A DNA stretch of 64,000 nt. Source: Sulfitobacter guttiformis. GTDB taxonomy: Bacteria; Pseudomonadota; Alphaproteobacteria; Rhodobacterales; Rhodobacteraceae. A program made the translations under genes and the position numbers. The notes beneath the pieces were generated by a model. It had not been told where the DNA came from. It saw nothing but the letters and a program-made list of their open reading frames with translations, and ran no database searches. Location: contig NZ_RAQK01000002.1 of NCBI RefSeq assembly GCF_003610455.1, positions 434,001 through 498,000 of the forward strand, given 5' to 3'. How positions within the stretch are numbered: the stretch's first letter is position 1; each line of letters opens with the position of its first letter. This document shows, piece after piece, positions 7,904 to 21,453 of this stretch.

Positions 7904-9253
7904 ATGGATAAAACATTACACATTATCGGCGGCGGCATGGCCGGATCAGAGGCTGCGTGGCAGGCTGCACAACTTGGCGTATCTGTGGTCATCCACGAAA
8001 TGCGACCAAAGGTAGGTACCTTTGCGCACCAGACGGGTCTTTTGGGTGAGATGGTTTGCTCCAACTCGTTTCGGTCGGACGACAGTGAGCAGAATGCCGT
8101 GGGTCTGCTGCATTGGGAAATGCGCGAAGCTGGCGGTTTGATCATGCAAACGGCGGAAAAACATCGCCTTCCTGCGGGTGGCGCGCTTGCCGTTGACCGT
8201 GATCCATTTGCCCAATCCGTGACTGATGCGCTGATGGCACATCCCAATATCACTGTTGAGTATGGCGAAGTTACTGATCTGCCCGATGAGGGTACTTGGA
8301 TCATTGCAACAGGCCCACTGACCTCGACGGCACTTGGTTCCGCAATTGCCGCGCAAACTGGCGCCGAAGCGCTGGCGTTTTTCGATGCGATCGCACCGAT
8401 TGTTTATCATGACAGCATCGACATGAGCAAAGCGTGGATGCAGTCCCGCTATGACAAAGGCGAGACGGAGGAAGAGCGCACCGCCTACCTGAACTGCCCG
8501 ATGGACCGCGACCAGTATTACGCCTTTATCGACGCGCTCGAGACTGCCGAAAAAACCGAGTTCCACGAGGGTGAGACTGCAGGGTATTTCGACGGCTGTC
8601 TGCCGATCGAAGTTATGGCGGAGCGCGGACGCGAAACACTGCGCTTTGGCCCTATGAAACCTGTAGGCCTGACAAATCCCCACCAACCCGATGTAAAAGC
8701 CTATGCTGTTGTACAGCTTCGCCGAGACAATAAACTTGGCACGCTTTATAATATCGTCGGGTTCCAGACCAAGATGAAGTACGGTGCACAAACTGCTGTA
8801 TTCAAAACAATTCCCGGTCTGGAGAATGCGAACTTTGCCCGCCTAGGCGGCATTCACCGCAACACCTTCCTCAACTCGCCCACGCTACTGGACGCACAGA
8901 TGCGCCTCAAGTCAAAGCCCAATATTCGCTTTGCAGGCCAGATTACAGGCGTCGAGGGATATGTGGAAAGTGCTGCGATGGGGATGCTCGCGGGGCGACT
9001 GGCCGCAGCAGAACTAAATGGTAAAGCGCTTGAAACGCCGCCACCAACCACCGCAACAGGTGCACTTATTACCCACATATCGGGTGGTGCAGATGCCAAG
9101 ACGTTCCAGCCAATGAATGTTAATTTCGGTCTTTTCCCTCCCGTGGATGGCCTCAAGGCAGGACGGCGCGGGCGAAAGGACCGGTACAAGGCCTATACTG
9201 ACCGCGCAAAAGCCGACTGGCAGGCATGGCTAAGCGCTGGACAAGAAGGTTAA
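7904..9253 (+). CDS. trmFO: Methylenetetrahydrofolate-tRNA-(uracil-5-)-methyltransferase
   Basis: TrmFO makes 5-methyluridine at position 54 in the T-loop of tRNAs, using methylenetetrahydrofolate and FAD instead of SAM. The 449-residue product starts with an FAD-binding Rossmann motif ([17 protein letters not shown]), then HEMRP and the CSNSFRSD block. The family blocks [10 protein letters not shown] and GRKDRYK are present. Length is normal. The ATG at 7904 was chosen because the glycine-rich motif follows at residue 8; the ribosome-binding site is weak (GCGGGG). TrmFO is found in Gram-positives and in alphaproteobacteria such as this group. Confidence 0.95.
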   Translation: MDKTLHIIGGGMAGSEAAWQAAQLGVSVVIHEMRPKVGTFAHQTGLLGEMVCSNSFRSDDSEQNAVGLLHWEMREAGGLIMQTAEKHRLPAGGALAVDRDPFAQSVTDALMAHPNITVEYGEVTDLPDEGTWIIATGPLTSTALGSAIAAQTGAEALAFFDAIAPIVYHDSIDMSKAWMQSRYDKGETEEERTAYLNCPMDRDQYYAFIDALETAEKTEFHEGETAGYFDGCLPIEVMAERGRETLRFGPMKPVGLTNPHQPDVKAYAVVQLRRDNKLGTLYNIVGFQTKMKYGAQTAVFKTIPGLENANFARLGGIHRNTFLNSPTLLDAQMRLKSKPNIRFAGQITGVEGYVESAAMGMLAGRLAAAELNGKALETPPPTTATGALITHISGGADAKTFQPMNVNFGLFPPVDGLKAGRRGRKDRYKAYTDRAKADWQAWLSAGQEG

Positions 9254-9271
9254 CCTCCCTAAGATGCTTTA

Positions 9272-9874
9272 ATGAGTGTTTTTCTGGATCAAGCTTTCAC
9301 CGACCGCGACGCGGATCATACCCGTTTGTTTTATGACGAATGGTCGTCTCTATATGATGTCGATTTGGCCGAGCAGGGCTACGCCACACCTGCGCGTTGC
9401 GCGGCAGCACTCGCAGCATTTGCGCCTGATAGGTCCGTGCCAGTGCTGGATTTTGGTTGCGGTACGGGATTGTCCGGCGAGGCGCTTAAGGAAGTAGGAT
9501 TCACCACGGTCGACGGTGTAGATATTTCACCCGCGATGCTCGCCGTGGCAGAGCAGAAAAATATCTACCGTGGCCTGCAACAGATACCACCGGGTGAAAA
9601 ACCCGAGGGTGGATATGCTTTAATCAGTGCGGTTGGCGTGATCGGCCTTGGGGCCGCACCGGCGACAACCTTCGATCTTTTGATGCAGGCTCTCCCGTCT
9701 GGCGGTAAGCTGGTATTCTCCCTCAACGATCTGGCCCTTGCTGATCCGGGCCAGATGGGGCGCCTCAACGAATGGATCGATTGTAGTGCGGCACAGATAT
9801 TGTTTGCGGAATACGGTCTACACCTTCCCGGAAAATCGATGAAATCAACAGTATACGTCATGGAAAAATATTGA
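9272..9874 (+). CDS. Class I SAM-dependent methyltransferase
   Basis: A 200-residue cytosolic methyltransferase. Motif I is VLDFGCGTGLSGEAL (about residues 63-77), followed by the acidic residue in VDGVDISPAMLAVA that holds the SAM ribose. The N-terminal FYDEWSSLYDVDLAEQGY is typical of the TPR/WBSCR27-like small methyltransferases. The substrate is unknown. It starts 18 bases after trmFO, and its stop TGA overlaps the TTG start of gluQ, so the three genes look co-transcribed. Confidence 0.85.
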   Translation: MSVFLDQAFTDRDADHTRLFYDEWSSLYDVDLAEQGYATPARCAAALAAFAPDRSVPVLDFGCGTGLSGEALKEVGFTTVDGVDISPAMLAVAEQKNIYRGLQQIPPGEKPEGGYALISAVGVIGLGAAPATTFDLLMQALPSGGKLVFSLNDLALADPGQMGRLNEWIDCSAAQILFAEYGLHLPGKSMKSTVYVMEKY

Positions 9875-10725
9875 CGCTAGCAACCCGTTTTGCGCCGTCT
9901 CCAACAGGGCCGCTGCATCTTGGCCATGCCTATTCTGCCCTCTTGGCATATGGTCTGGCACAGGCGGCCAATGGACGGTTTTTATTGAGAATCGAAGATA
10001 TTGACCTCTCACGTGCACGCCCCGAGTGGGAGGCGCAAATATACAGTGATCTTGCGTGGCTCGGCATCGAATGGGAACTACCCGTTATGCGACAATCTAA
10101 GCGCCAGCCAGCCTACGATGCCGCCCTCGATAAGCTCTGGCAGCGCGGTGTCCTTTATCCTTGCTACTGTTCGCGTGCCGATATTGCCGCAGCTACGGCC
10201 GCGCCGCAAGAAGGTGCGCCGATGTTGGGGCCGGATGGCCTTATCTACCCAGGCACATGCAGGACCGATCATCCGCCAACCACAGTGCGCCCGCGCGATT
10301 TGCCATTGCGGCTTAATATGGCGTGGGCTTGCGCGCAGCTCGACTGGCCGCTGGGGTTTACCGAGGAGGGATCAGGCACCGCGCAATATGTTCCGATTAC
10401 CGCAGATGAAATGCAACGCGGTGTCGGGGATATCGTCCTCGCTCGGCGGGATATGGGCACGTCCTATCACCTATCAGTCGTTCTCGATGATGCCGCCCAA
10501 CACATTACTCATGTGGTGCGCGGGCGTGATCTGCTTGAAGCTACCGCCATTCATGTCGTCGTTCAGGCGCTGCTAGATCTTCCGACACCGGTGTACCATC
10601 ACCATAGGCTGATCCGCGATGAGACGGGGAAGCGATTGGCCAAACGCGACAATGCCCGCGCCATCGCACTCATGCGCAGCGAAGGACATTCCGTGAAGGA
10701 TATTCAATCTATAATAGGACTTTAA
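9871..10725 (+). CDS. gluQRS: Glutamyl-Q tRNA(Asp) synthetase
   Basis: A truncated glutamyl-tRNA synthetase paralogue that glutamylates queuosine at position 34 of tRNA(Asp). The 284-residue length, without an anticodon-binding domain, is the family hallmark. The first signature reads PSPTGPLHLGHA, and the KMSKS loop appears as KRLAKRD near the C-terminus. Cysteines of the zinc site are in YPCYCSRADI and YPGTCR. The start is a TTG overlapping the methyltransferase stop by 4 bases; no ATG lies closer to the conserved TRFAPSPTG. It forms part of a short tRNA-modification run with trmFO. Confidence 0.93.
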   Translation: MTLATRFAPSPTGPLHLGHAYSALLAYGLAQAANGRFLLRIEDIDLSRARPEWEAQIYSDLAWLGIEWELPVMRQSKRQPAYDAALDKLWQRGVLYPCYCSRADIAAATAAPQEGAPMLGPDGLIYPGTCRTDHPPTTVRPRDLPLRLNMAWACAQLDWPLGFTEEGSGTAQYVPITADEMQRGVGDIVLARRDMGTSYHLSVVLDDAAQHITHVVRGRDLLEATAIHVVVQALLDLPTPVYHHHRLIRDETGKRLAKRDNARAIALMRSEGHSVKDIQSIIGL

Positions 10726-10742
10726 AGAGGGATGCTAATGTT

Positions 10743-11090
10743 TCATCCGAGGTCTTTTTCACCCTCAATAGTCACACCGGTAAAAAAGCAGCTGCGCCGG
10801 CCCGTGTGACAGGCCGCACCTATCTGCGCTACCTGCATCATCAAACAATCACGGTCACAATCCACCCGCATTTCCTTGAGCGTTTGGACATTTCCCGACG
10901 TCGCCCCCTTGGCCCAGAACGCCTGCCGCGAGCGGCTCCAGTAGGTCACCTGCCCCGTTTCCAGAGTTTTCATCAGGCTCTCCGCATTCATCCACGCCAT
11001 CATCAGCACGTCGCCGGATTCGTGATCCTGCGCAATCGCGGGTATCAGCCCTGCTTCGTTATATTTCAGGGTCAAAGGATCAAAGGACAT
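10743..11090 (-). CDS. hisI: Phosphoribosyl-AMP cyclohydrolase
   Basis: Catalyses the third step of histidine biosynthesis, opening the adenine ring of phosphoribosyl-AMP. The 115-residue product is the stand-alone HisI domain without the HisE fusion. Motifs are [25 protein letters not shown], the metal-binding cysteines in [10 protein letters not shown], and [13 protein letters not shown]. It is convergent with gluQRS and divergent from the Fe-S scaffold gene; other his genes are not nearby. Confidence 0.96.
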   Translation of the reverse strand: MSFDPLTLKYNEAGLIPAIAQDHESGDVLMMAWMNAESLMKTLETGQVTYWSRSRQAFWAKGATSGNVQTLKEMRVDCDRDCLMMQVAQIGAACHTGRRSCFFTGVTIEGEKDLG

Positions 11091-11166
11091 CAGCGGGTAC
11101 CTCGCTCAAAAGTTTTTTGCATCTAGGCAACTTAGGCTTATGTAGATGTCAGATAAAGGAAAAGCC

Positions 11167-11607
11167 ATGTCCAACGACACCGATCTGATCAAGCTCTACT
11201 CCGCGCGTATACTCGCACTCGCGACTGATATTCCTAATTTGGGGAGGCTAGAGAGGCCCGACGCGAGCGTGACGCGCCGCTCGCCCTTGTGCGGATCAAG
11301 TGTGACAGTCGATGTGATGATATCCGACGGCCACCTGTCCGCCCTCGGTCAGGACGTGAAAGCATGTGCGTTGGGCCAGGCAGCAGCGTCAATCACCGCA
11401 CAAGCAGCCCAAGGCGCGACATTGGAAACCGTTCAGCGCGGCCGCGATCAACTCAAGGCTATGTTAAAGGGCAAGGGCGGAGTACCCGACGCTCCGTTTG
11501 ATGGGTTTGAAGTGCTGACCCCCGCTGTGGAATACAAGAACCGGCATGCTTCGATCCTGCTGAGCATCGAAGCACTCGCCGAAGCGATGGACGCTGCAAC
11601 CGGCTGA
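11167..11607 (+). CDS. IscU/NifU-like iron-sulphur cluster scaffold-family protein
   Basis: A 146-residue protein of the NifU N-terminal (SufU/IscU) fold. Two of the three cluster cysteines are seen, in SPLCGSS and KACALGQA. The third expected cysteine, near the C-terminal helix, is replaced by alanine in KNRHASILLS. I believe this is normal for the alphaproteobacterial branch, but it leaves its role as a true scaffold open. The ATG at 11167 follows an AAAGGA ribosome-binding site; an earlier in-frame ATG at 11146 is possible. It is divergent from hisI. Confidence 0.8.
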   Translation: MSNDTDLIKLYSARILALATDIPNLGRLERPDASVTRRSPLCGSSVTVDVMISDGHLSALGQDVKACALGQAAASITAQAAQGATLETVQRGRDQLKAMLKGKGGVPDAPFDGFEVLTPAVEYKNRHASILLSIEALAEAMDAATG

Positions 11608-11623
11608 TACTCTGCGATTTGCC

Positions 11624-11661
11624 AAAAAAGACGCCGCACATCCACTTGGGATGGCGGCGCT
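11624..11661 (-). terminator. Terminator of the recG-side small gene
   Basis: CGCCGcaCATCC pairs imperfectly with GGATGgcGGCG around a short loop (11632-11659). On the minus strand the hairpin is followed by TTTTTT, so it fits as terminator of the 42-residue membrane-protein gene. It may also slow transcription from the convergent scaffold gene. Confidence 0.55.
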
Positions 11662-11814
11662 AAAAAATGCGTTTCTCATGTGGGACCCAGAGACCGGTTG
11701 GGGAAGGCACCCCCCAAAAATGTCATGGACAGGCAGAACGTGACATAAGCGGTGCATCAGTTTGGGACATATGCACCGAAAAACCGGTCGCGGCATGAGA
11801 GCGCAGGCAGAAAA

Positions 11815-11943
11815 TCAAACAATCGCGGGAAGATGCAGACCAACAAAAAGCATTACAATCAAGGCTGCGGCGCCTGCCGCATCATGAACCAGCGTGTCTT
11901 GCGACCGGATGGCAATGGCTTTGAGTGTTTTGTAGAAGGTCAT
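11815..11943 (-). CDS. 42-residue single-span membrane protein, possibly SOS-controlled
   Basis: The product has a basic N-terminal amphipathic segment (MTFYKTLKAIAIRSQDTL) and one membrane span at about residues 22-40 (AAGAAALIVMLFVGLHL). A GGAG ribosome-binding site sits 6-9 bases before the ATG, and a hairpin with a T-run follows about 150 bases after the stop. I recall similar short proteins in other roseobacters but know no function. It lies behind recG on the same strand, with its own 97-base upstream region that holds a GAAC-N7-GAAC LexA-type box and three more GAAC copies. A DNA-damage role, like the small SOS-induced division inhibitors of Caulobacter, is inference only. Confidence 0.7.
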   Translation of the reverse strand: MTFYKTLKAIAIRSQDTLVHDAAGAAALIVMLFVGLHLPAIV

Positions 11944-11983
11944 GTGTCTCTCCGTTCTTGTTGCTCCTTTGTTCTCATATTGT

Positions 11984-12032
11984 GAACAAAGTGTAAAGAA
12001 CTTTATGAGAACATTTGTGAACTTTTTAGAAC
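11984..12032. promoter_or_regulatory. Phased GAAC array with one alphaproteobacterial LexA (SOS) box
   Basis: GAAC occurs at 11984, 11998, 12009, 12019 and 12029, that is at steps of 14, 11, 10 and 10 bases. The pair 11998-12012 is a perfect GAAC-N7-GAAC, the direct-repeat SOS operator of alphaproteobacteria (GTTC-N7-GTTC on the minus strand). The array fills the gap between the recG stop and the 42-residue protein gene, in front of the latter. A 10-base inverted repeat, TGTTCTCATA and TATGAGAACA, also frames this region. Confidence 0.65.
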
Positions 12033-12040
12033 ACTCACAT

Positions 12041-16296
<4,256 letters not shown>

Positions 16297-16371
16297 TTAG
16301 ATAGGCCGCGACCAAAGGCAGGTCTAGCATCTTTCACATCTTGTCTCGTCTCAATCCTTCTCCGCGTGCTT

Positions 16372-17079
16372 TCAAGCGCCAACAGCGATTTTCATTTCCG
16401 CAGCCTCAGGGTCGCGCAGCACATAGCCCCGGCCCCAGACTGTTTCGATGTAGCTTGCACCGCCGGTCGCATTTGTCAGCTTTTTCCGCAGTTTGCATAT
16501 AAATAAGTCGATAATCTTCAACTCTGGCTCGTCCATGCCCCCATAGAGGTGGTTGAGGAACATTTCTTTGGTCAGCGTCGTGCCCTTGCGAAGGCTAAGA
16601 AGCTCAAGCATCTGGTATTCTTTGCCAGTCAGATGCACCGGCTTATTCTCAACGCTCACTGTTTTGGCATCTAGATTAACAGAAATCAGCCCTGTATCGA
16701 TGACCGATTGCGAATGCCCCTTGGAACGGCGGATGATGGCATGGATGCGCGCGACCAGTTCTTCCCGATGAAAAGGCTTGGTCAGGTAATCGTCAGCGCC
16801 AAAGCCAAATCCCCTTATTTTACTCTCGGTGTCATCAGCCCCTGAAAGGATCAGGATTGGCGTCTCGATACGGCTCAACCGCAACTGGCGCAGCACCTCA
16901 TGACCCGTCATGTCAGGCAGATCGAGGTCAAGAAGAATGATATCGTAGTCATAAAGCTTGGCCAGATCTATCCCTTCCTCTCCCAGATCCGTCGCATAGA
17001 CGTTCAGGTTCGCATGGGTCAGCATCAATTCGATGCTTTTGGATGTGGTCGGGTCATCTTCGACAAGCAAGACACGCAT
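16372..17079 (-). CDS. ctrA: Cell-cycle/motility response regulator CtrA
   Basis: An OmpR-type regulator of 235 residues: receiver domain (1-120) with D8, D9, the phospho-acceptor D51 (LLDLDLPDM) and K in TKPFHREEL, then a winged helix (about 130-230) with the near-invariant [14 protein letters not shown] recognition region. In roseobacters CtrA is not essential and mainly drives motility, competence and gene-transfer-agent genes. The ATG at 17079 is preferred over a TTG three codons earlier. Its antagonist gene sciP lies just upstream on the same strand. A TTAACCTT half-site in the gap hints at feedback. Confidence 0.96.
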   Translation of the reverse strand: MRVLLVEDDPTTSKSIELMLTHANLNVYATDLGEEGIDLAKLYDYDIILLDLDLPDMTGHEVLRQLRLSRIETPILILSGADDTESKIRGFGFGADDYLTKPFHREELVARIHAIIRRSKGHSQSVIDTGLISVNLDAKTVSVENKPVHLTGKEYQMLELLSLRKGTTLTKEMFLNHLYGGMDEPELKIIDLFICKLRKKLTNATGGASYIETVWGRGYVLRDPEAAEMKIAVGA

Positions 17080-17132
17080 ATTGTTCAACTCCGGCAGCTA
17101 GGGACTTTTCTATGGACCAATCGTGAACAACA

Positions 17133-17140
17133 AAGGTTAA
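17133..17140 (-). promoter_or_regulatory. Possible CtrA half-site upstream of ctrA
   Basis: TTAACCTT on the minus strand, about 55 bases before the ctrA start, is one mismatch from the TTAACCAT half-site used by CtrA. The full TTAA-N7-TTAA palindrome is absent. A site this short also occurs by chance. Confidence 0.3.
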
Positions 17141-17178
17141 CTAGTCGTGAACATATCCGCAGCGCATGGAAAAACAAC

Positions 17179-17457
17179 CTAAAGTTGTCGATATTTTTGA
17201 ACCATTGTTGCTTTTAATGCCACCTCGCCATGGGTCGAAACCGCTCTGACCCACTCTATGAATTCATCATCACTGATGTTATAGCGTTTAAGCGCATCAT
17301 CCTTGCTCACCAGCCCGTAGACCACACCCCGCACCACAGCCGCCTTACGCGAGGCAACCCAACGTCGCGTACCCGGAGGAGGTAAATCAGCCATCGACAT
17401 AACCGTCCCGTCCGCAAGGGTAACCGCCCGGGGCCCGTCAACTTTTTTCAAATACAT
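17179..17457 (-). CDS. sciP: CtrA inhibitor SciP (DUF1153)
   Basis: A small helix-turn-helix protein of 92 residues. In Caulobacter SciP binds CtrA and blocks its recruitment of RNA polymerase at CtrA promoters. Key stretches are DLPPPGTRRWVASRKAAVV and the helix pair SKDDALKRYNISDDEFIEW, with the C-terminal VQKYRQL. The ATG at 17457 fits the family start MYLKK; another in-frame ATG lies 6 codons upstream. It sits about 100 bases upstream of ctrA on the same strand, so activator and inhibitor genes are neighbours here. Confidence 0.9.
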   Translation of the reverse strand: MYLKKVDGPRAVTLADGTVMSMADLPPPGTRRWVASRKAAVVRGVVYGLVSKDDALKRYNISDDEFIEWVRAVSTHGEVALKATMVQKYRQL

Positions 17458-17587
17458 AAGACACACCATTTCCATTACTGGTGCACCATCGCGCCCCTGT
17501 CGTTAAAGACACATGAAGCCGCCCCTTGTGAGTAGTTCGCATTTTCCTATATTCCACCATAACACCCGACCACAGGATACCTGCCCC

Positions 17588-18727
17588 ATGCTTGATCAAA
17601 CCCCACCGCTCAACTCGCTCGGCTTTGCCAAAGCACCTGCCGACACCCGTGTGGTGGTGGCGATGTCGGGCGGAGTGGACAGTTCTGTTGTGGCGGCGAT
17701 GTTGTCCGAGCAAGGATATGACGTGATCGGTGTAACGCTCCAGCTTTATGACCATGGTGCGGCGCTGGCGAAAAAAGGGGCATGTTGCGCAGGCATCGAC
17801 ATCCATGATGCACGGCGCGTGGCCGAGGATATGGGGTTTCCTCACTACGTCCTAGACTATGAAAACGTTTTCAAGGACGCGGTAATCGACGAATTTGCCG
17901 ACAGTTATCTCGGCGGCGCCACCCCTGTGCCCTGTATCCGCTGCAACGAGCGGGTGAAATTCAAGGATCTGCTGGAGACCGCCAAGGATCTCGAGGCCGA
18001 CTGTATGGCCACAGGCCACTACATCCAGCGCAAGATGGGGACAAATGGCCCCGAACTCCATGCTGCCGCCGATGCGAGCAAGGATCAGAGCTATTTCTTG
18101 TTCTCAACCACGCCTGAACAGCTTGATTATTTGCGCTTTCCGCTGGGCCATCTGCCGTCCAAGGAAGCAACGCGCGAGCTCGCTGAAAAATACGGGCTGC
18201 GCGTGGCCAACAAGCCAGACAGTCAGGACATCTGCTTTGTGCCTGATGGCGACTATGCCTCCGTTATTCGGAAGTTGCGGCCCGAAGCGGCCGACCCCGG
18301 TGATATTGTCGATACGCAAGGCAACGTGCTGGCTCGTCACGACGGTGTGATCAATTACACCATCGGCCAGCGGCGTGGCCTTGGCATCGGCGGGCTTGCC
18401 AATCCCCTTTACGTTGTCCGTCTCGATGCGGATCGTAAACAGGTTGTTGTCGGGCCAAAGGCGATGCTGGCCACGCGCACCGTACCGCTCAAGGAAGTAA
18501 ACTGGCTCGGAGACGAGGCGTTTGATGCGCGGACAGAATGGCCCGTAACAGTGCGCGTACGTTCCACCAAACCTCCGGTAGATGCGATCCTGCGCCCCCT
18601 GACTGCGACGACAGGCGAAGTTGAACTATTAGTTGCAGAAGAAGGCGTAAGCCCCGGTCAGGCCTGCGTTTTCTACGATCCCGAAAGCAGCCGTATCTTT
18701 GGCGGCGGTTGGATCCACCGCGGCTGA
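17588..18727 (+). CDS. mnmA: tRNA-specific 2-thiouridylase
   Basis: MnmA adds sulphur to U34 in the anticodon of tRNAs for Lys, Glu and Gln, using ATP and a persulphide relay. The 379-residue product has the PP-loop [18 protein letters not shown] (about residues 21-38), the catalytic cysteines in [13 protein letters not shown] and [12 protein letters not shown], and the family block [12 protein letters not shown]. The ATG at 17588 sits just before the conserved part. It is convergent with lpxB, with only one base between the two stop codons. Confidence 0.97.
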   Translation: MLDQTPPLNSLGFAKAPADTRVVVAMSGGVDSSVVAAMLSEQGYDVIGVTLQLYDHGAALAKKGACCAGIDIHDARRVAEDMGFPHYVLDYENVFKDAVIDEFADSYLGGATPVPCIRCNERVKFKDLLETAKDLEADCMATGHYIQRKMGTNGPELHAAADASKDQSYFLFSTTPEQLDYLRFPLGHLPSKEATRELAEKYGLRVANKPDSQDICFVPDGDYASVIRKLRPEAADPGDIVDTQGNVLARHDGVINYTIGQRRGLGIGGLANPLYVVRLDADRKQVVVGPKAMLATRTVPLKEVNWLGDEAFDARTEWPVTVRVRSTKPPVDAILRPLTATTGEVELLVAEEGVSPGQACVFYDPESSRIFGGGWIHRG

Positions 18728-18728
18728 A

Positions 18729-19895
18729 CTAGACTGTGCCGAGACCATCCAGAACGGCATGGGCAGCGCGCAGACCGGGCGCTTGGCCGCCGCGCCCTAG
18801 ACGCTCCATCGTAAGGGCCATCGCAGCGCGCTGAGCATCGGGCGCGGCGATCACTGCTTCGATCCCCTTGGCAATCGCTTCAGGCGTACAGACCTTGCCG
18901 ATAAACTCTGGCACGACCCGCGTCTCGGACACCAGATTAACGAGGGTAACAGTATCCACCAGCATCATCCTGCTGATGATGAACCGGCTCAATGGACTCA
19001 TATCATACGCTACCACCATAGGTGTCATAGAGGCCGCAAGCTCAAGAGAGACCGTGCCAGAGGCCGCAAGGGCAATGTCAGCAGCGGCAAACGCGCTCTG
19101 CTTTTCGATCATGGCCTGCCCGTAATCGCCCTGACGCGGATCAAGGACCGTTGTATCGGGCCAATCTGCCGTAAGCTCCAGAACCGCCTGCGCCACGGGT
19201 GCAGCTGCGGGTACAACCGTGTGCATCTGAGGGTTCTTCGCCTTGATCAGGCGCACTACCGCGGCGAACCGCTCCCCCAGACGCGCCACTTCACCGTGCC
19301 GCGATCCCGGCAATACCATCAACAACGGCTTTTCACCCATCGCATGTGCGCCGCGAAAAGCGTCTGCCTGCGCTTGCGTTGCTACAGGCTCCGCGACAAC
19401 CGGATGGCCTACAAAGTCACAGCGCATTCCAGCTGCCTGCATCAACGGTGGCTCAAAGGGGAAGAGCGCCAGCACATGATCGATGTAGCGCGCCATTTTG
19501 GCCGCACGTCCTGCCCGCCATGCCCAAACGGTAGGCGCTACGTAATGCACGGTGCGAATGTTGCTTCCGGCCTTGACCAGCTTTGCCACGCGCAGCGAAA
19601 AATCGGGACTGTCGATCGTGATGAGAACATCAGGGCGCATCTCAATTACAGCTTGGGCGGTCTGCGCTATGCGGCGCTTAAGATGGAGATATTTCGGCAG
19701 CACCTCGGCAAGGCCCATCAAACTCAGTTCGTTCATATCAAAACGGCTGACCAGCCCTTCGGCCTGCATCTGGACGCCGCCGATGCCGTCAAAAACCACC
19801 TCTGGGCGCAACGCCTTCAAACCTGCCATCAACGCGCCGCCCAGCTTGTCACCCGATGGCTCGCCCGCGAGGATAAACACACGCAAGGGCGTCAT
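18729..19895 (-). CDS. lpxB: Lipid-A-disaccharide synthase
   Basis: A 388-residue GT-B glycosyltransferase (family GT19) on the inner face of the inner membrane. It joins UDP-diacylglucosamine and lipid X to make the lipid A disaccharide. Signature blocks are FILAGEPSGDKLGGALM, DSPDFSLRVAK, YVAPTVWAW and LALASSGTVSLELA-like AASGTVSLELAA. It is the last gene of the fabZ-lpxA-lpxI-lpxB run and overlaps lpxI by 4 bases. Confidence 0.96.
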   Translation of the reverse strand: MTPLRVFILAGEPSGDKLGGALMAGLKALRPEVVFDGIGGVQMQAEGLVSRFDMNELSLMGLAEVLPKYLHLKRRIAQTAQAVIEMRPDVLITIDSPDFSLRVAKLVKAGSNIRTVHYVAPTVWAWRAGRAAKMARYIDHVLALFPFEPPLMQAAGMRCDFVGHPVVAEPVATQAQADAFRGAHAMGEKPLLMVLPGSRHGEVARLGERFAAVVRLIKAKNPQMHTVVPAAAPVAQAVLELTADWPDTTVLDPRQGDYGQAMIEKQSAFAAADIALAASGTVSLELAASMTPMVVAYDMSPLSRFIISRMMLVDTVTLVNLVSETRVVPEFIGKVCTPEAIAKGIEAVIAAPDAQRAAMALTMERLGRGGQAPGLRAAHAVLDGLGTV

Positions 19896-20677
19896 TTGCC
19901 TGCCCGTGCCCAGAGGACCAAGCCATATGCATCAGCCCGCGTCGTACATTCAGCCGGATGCAACACAAGAACATCACCCGCATCAATAACAACACCACGC
20001 AGGCCTGCACGCCAAGCCGCTTCCAGCGTTGCAGGCCCGACACTCGGCAGATCGATCTGTCGCGACTGCCCCTCTTTTGGTCCCTTGAACAAAATACCGC
20101 CCGCCACTTGCCCCAGCGATGCCAGCATTTCATCGGTACCGCGCACGTCCTCCATCGCGACGACCTTCCCGGCTGCTACGACACAGGCCTGCCCTTTGTC
20201 TTGGGGTGACATCGCTTTGATATGGTGTGCAGCGACATCGGCATCCATGCGCATCTGCGCATCAGGCTCTAGCGCGCTGTAAATACCGCCCTGTGCCAAA
20301 AGATCAGGTGCCACCTCATGTGCGCCGAGAACCGCGAATCCAGCCTTCTCGAACAGCTCTACCACCACGCGCAGCGCACCATCGTCGCCGTGCTGCAATG
20401 CCTGCATAAACATCGGGACCAAAGGTGCCGTCTGGGAGTCAAGCTTGGACGGATCAAGTGCGGGACGGTCAAGACCGCCGGCAAAGCACACCTGCGTCAC
20501 GCCCCGTTTTCCAAGCTCAAGCAACAAGGTGCCCAGAGTTTCGAGGCGGAAATTCATATCCGCAGTAACGCCACTTAGTTCGATCCCTTCATACCCGCAG
20601 ATCAGCGGCGGCACATGCGTCGCCCCAACCACCAGCGCTGGCAGATCGCCACGGCCTGCGATCACCGCAAGCGTCAT
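19892..20677 (-). CDS. lpxI: UDP-2,3-diacylglucosamine diphosphatase LpxI
   Basis: LpxI (formerly DUF1009) splits UDP-2,3-diacylglucosamine to lipid X and UMP, the step catalysed by LpxH in E. coli. The 261-residue protein starts LAVIAGRGDLPALV and carries the C-terminal block EGQSRQIDLPSVGPATLEAA with GVVIDAGDVLVL. LpxI is the form usual in alphaproteobacteria. It overlaps lpxB and lpxA by 4 bases each, placing it exactly between its substrate supplier and its product user. Confidence 0.94.
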   Translation of the reverse strand: MTLAVIAGRGDLPALVVGATHVPPLICGYEGIELSGVTADMNFRLETLGTLLLELGKRGVTQVCFAGGLDRPALDPSKLDSQTAPLVPMFMQALQHGDDGALRVVVELFEKAGFAVLGAHEVAPDLLAQGGIYSALEPDAQMRMDADVAAHHIKAMSPQDKGQACVVAAGKVVAMEDVRGTDEMLASLGQVAGGILFKGPKEGQSRQIDLPSVGPATLEAAWRAGLRGVVIDAGDVLVLHPAECTTRADAYGLVLWARAGK

Positions 20678-21453
20678 TTGGGGGTCAGGAAATTACGGCC
20701 GCTATCAGCGAGGACGAAATCGATGATCTCGCGGACATAGTCGCTCTCGGTCTCGGCACCCAAACGCTCCGCTCGGTCATGGAATGTCCCCTCGCCCTGC
20801 GCCAGCATCTGGAAAGCCGCACGCAGGGCTGTGATGTCAGCGCGGGCCACACCGCGCCGTTTAAGACCTACCAGATTTAGCCCATCAAGATGCCCGCGGG
20901 GGGCCTGCACAAGACCGTAGGGGATCACGTCGTTGGTCACCATGGTAACCGCACCGATGATGGCCCCGCGCCCGATACGCACCCACTGGTGGATACCGGA
21001 CAGCCCGCCGATAATAACCTCGTCTTCGATGACGCAATGCCCCGCCACAGCAGCGGAATTCACCACGATAACATTATTTCCCACAATCGCGTCGTGGGCG
21101 ATGTGGCACCCCGCCATGAACAGGCCGTCATCGCCAACTTTTGTAACACCGCCGCCTCCCTCGGTGCCGCAGTTCATGGTCACATGCTCACGGATACGGT
21201 TGCGCTTGCCAATTTCGAGGCGGCTGGCCTCACCCTTGAATTTGAGATCCTGAGGGATTTCACCGATCACCGCAAACGAGAAGATTACCGTACCCTCGCC
21301 AACTGTGGTCTGACCGGTAATCACCACATGCGATTTGAGAACAACATCCGGTCCCAGAACAACCTGCGGCCCAACAAAACAGAACGGCCCAACAGTGGCG
21401 GAGGGATCAACCTGCGCGCCCTCCTCAATTACTGCGCTTGGATGCACAGCCAT
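20674..21453 (-). CDS. lpxA: UDP-N-acetylglucosamine acyltransferase
   Basis: First enzyme of lipid A synthesis, moving a hydroxyacyl chain from ACP to UDP-GlcNAc. The 259-residue product is a left-handed beta-helix with hexapeptide repeats from the start (VDPSATVGPFCFVGPQVVLG), the catalytic histidine in GCHIAHDAIVGNN, and the family block GLSGIHQWVRIGRGAIIG. Its ATG overlaps the fabZ stop by one base (TAATG). Confidence 0.97.
   Translation of the reverse strand: MAVHPSAVIEEGAQVDPSATVGPFCFVGPQVVLGPDVVLKSHVVITGQTTVGEGTVIFSFAVIGEIPQDLKFKGEASRLEIGKRNRIREHVTMNCGTEGGGGVTKVGDDGLFMAGCHIAHDAIVGNNVIVVNSAAVAGHCVIEDEVIIGGLSGIHQWVRIGRGAIIGAVTMVTNDVIPYGLVQAPRGHLDGLNLVGLKRRGVARADITALRAAFQMLAQGEGTFHDRAERLGAETESDYVREIIDFVLADSGRNFLTPK

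Noticed and set aside
18727..18729. One-base gap between the convergent mnmA and lpxB stop codons as a special regulatory feature
   Set aside because: Close convergent ends are common in this compact genome and no terminator structure is seen between them.
19221..20282. Plus-strand open frame of 353 codons
   Set aside because: Antisense to lpxB and lpxI, both firmly identified.
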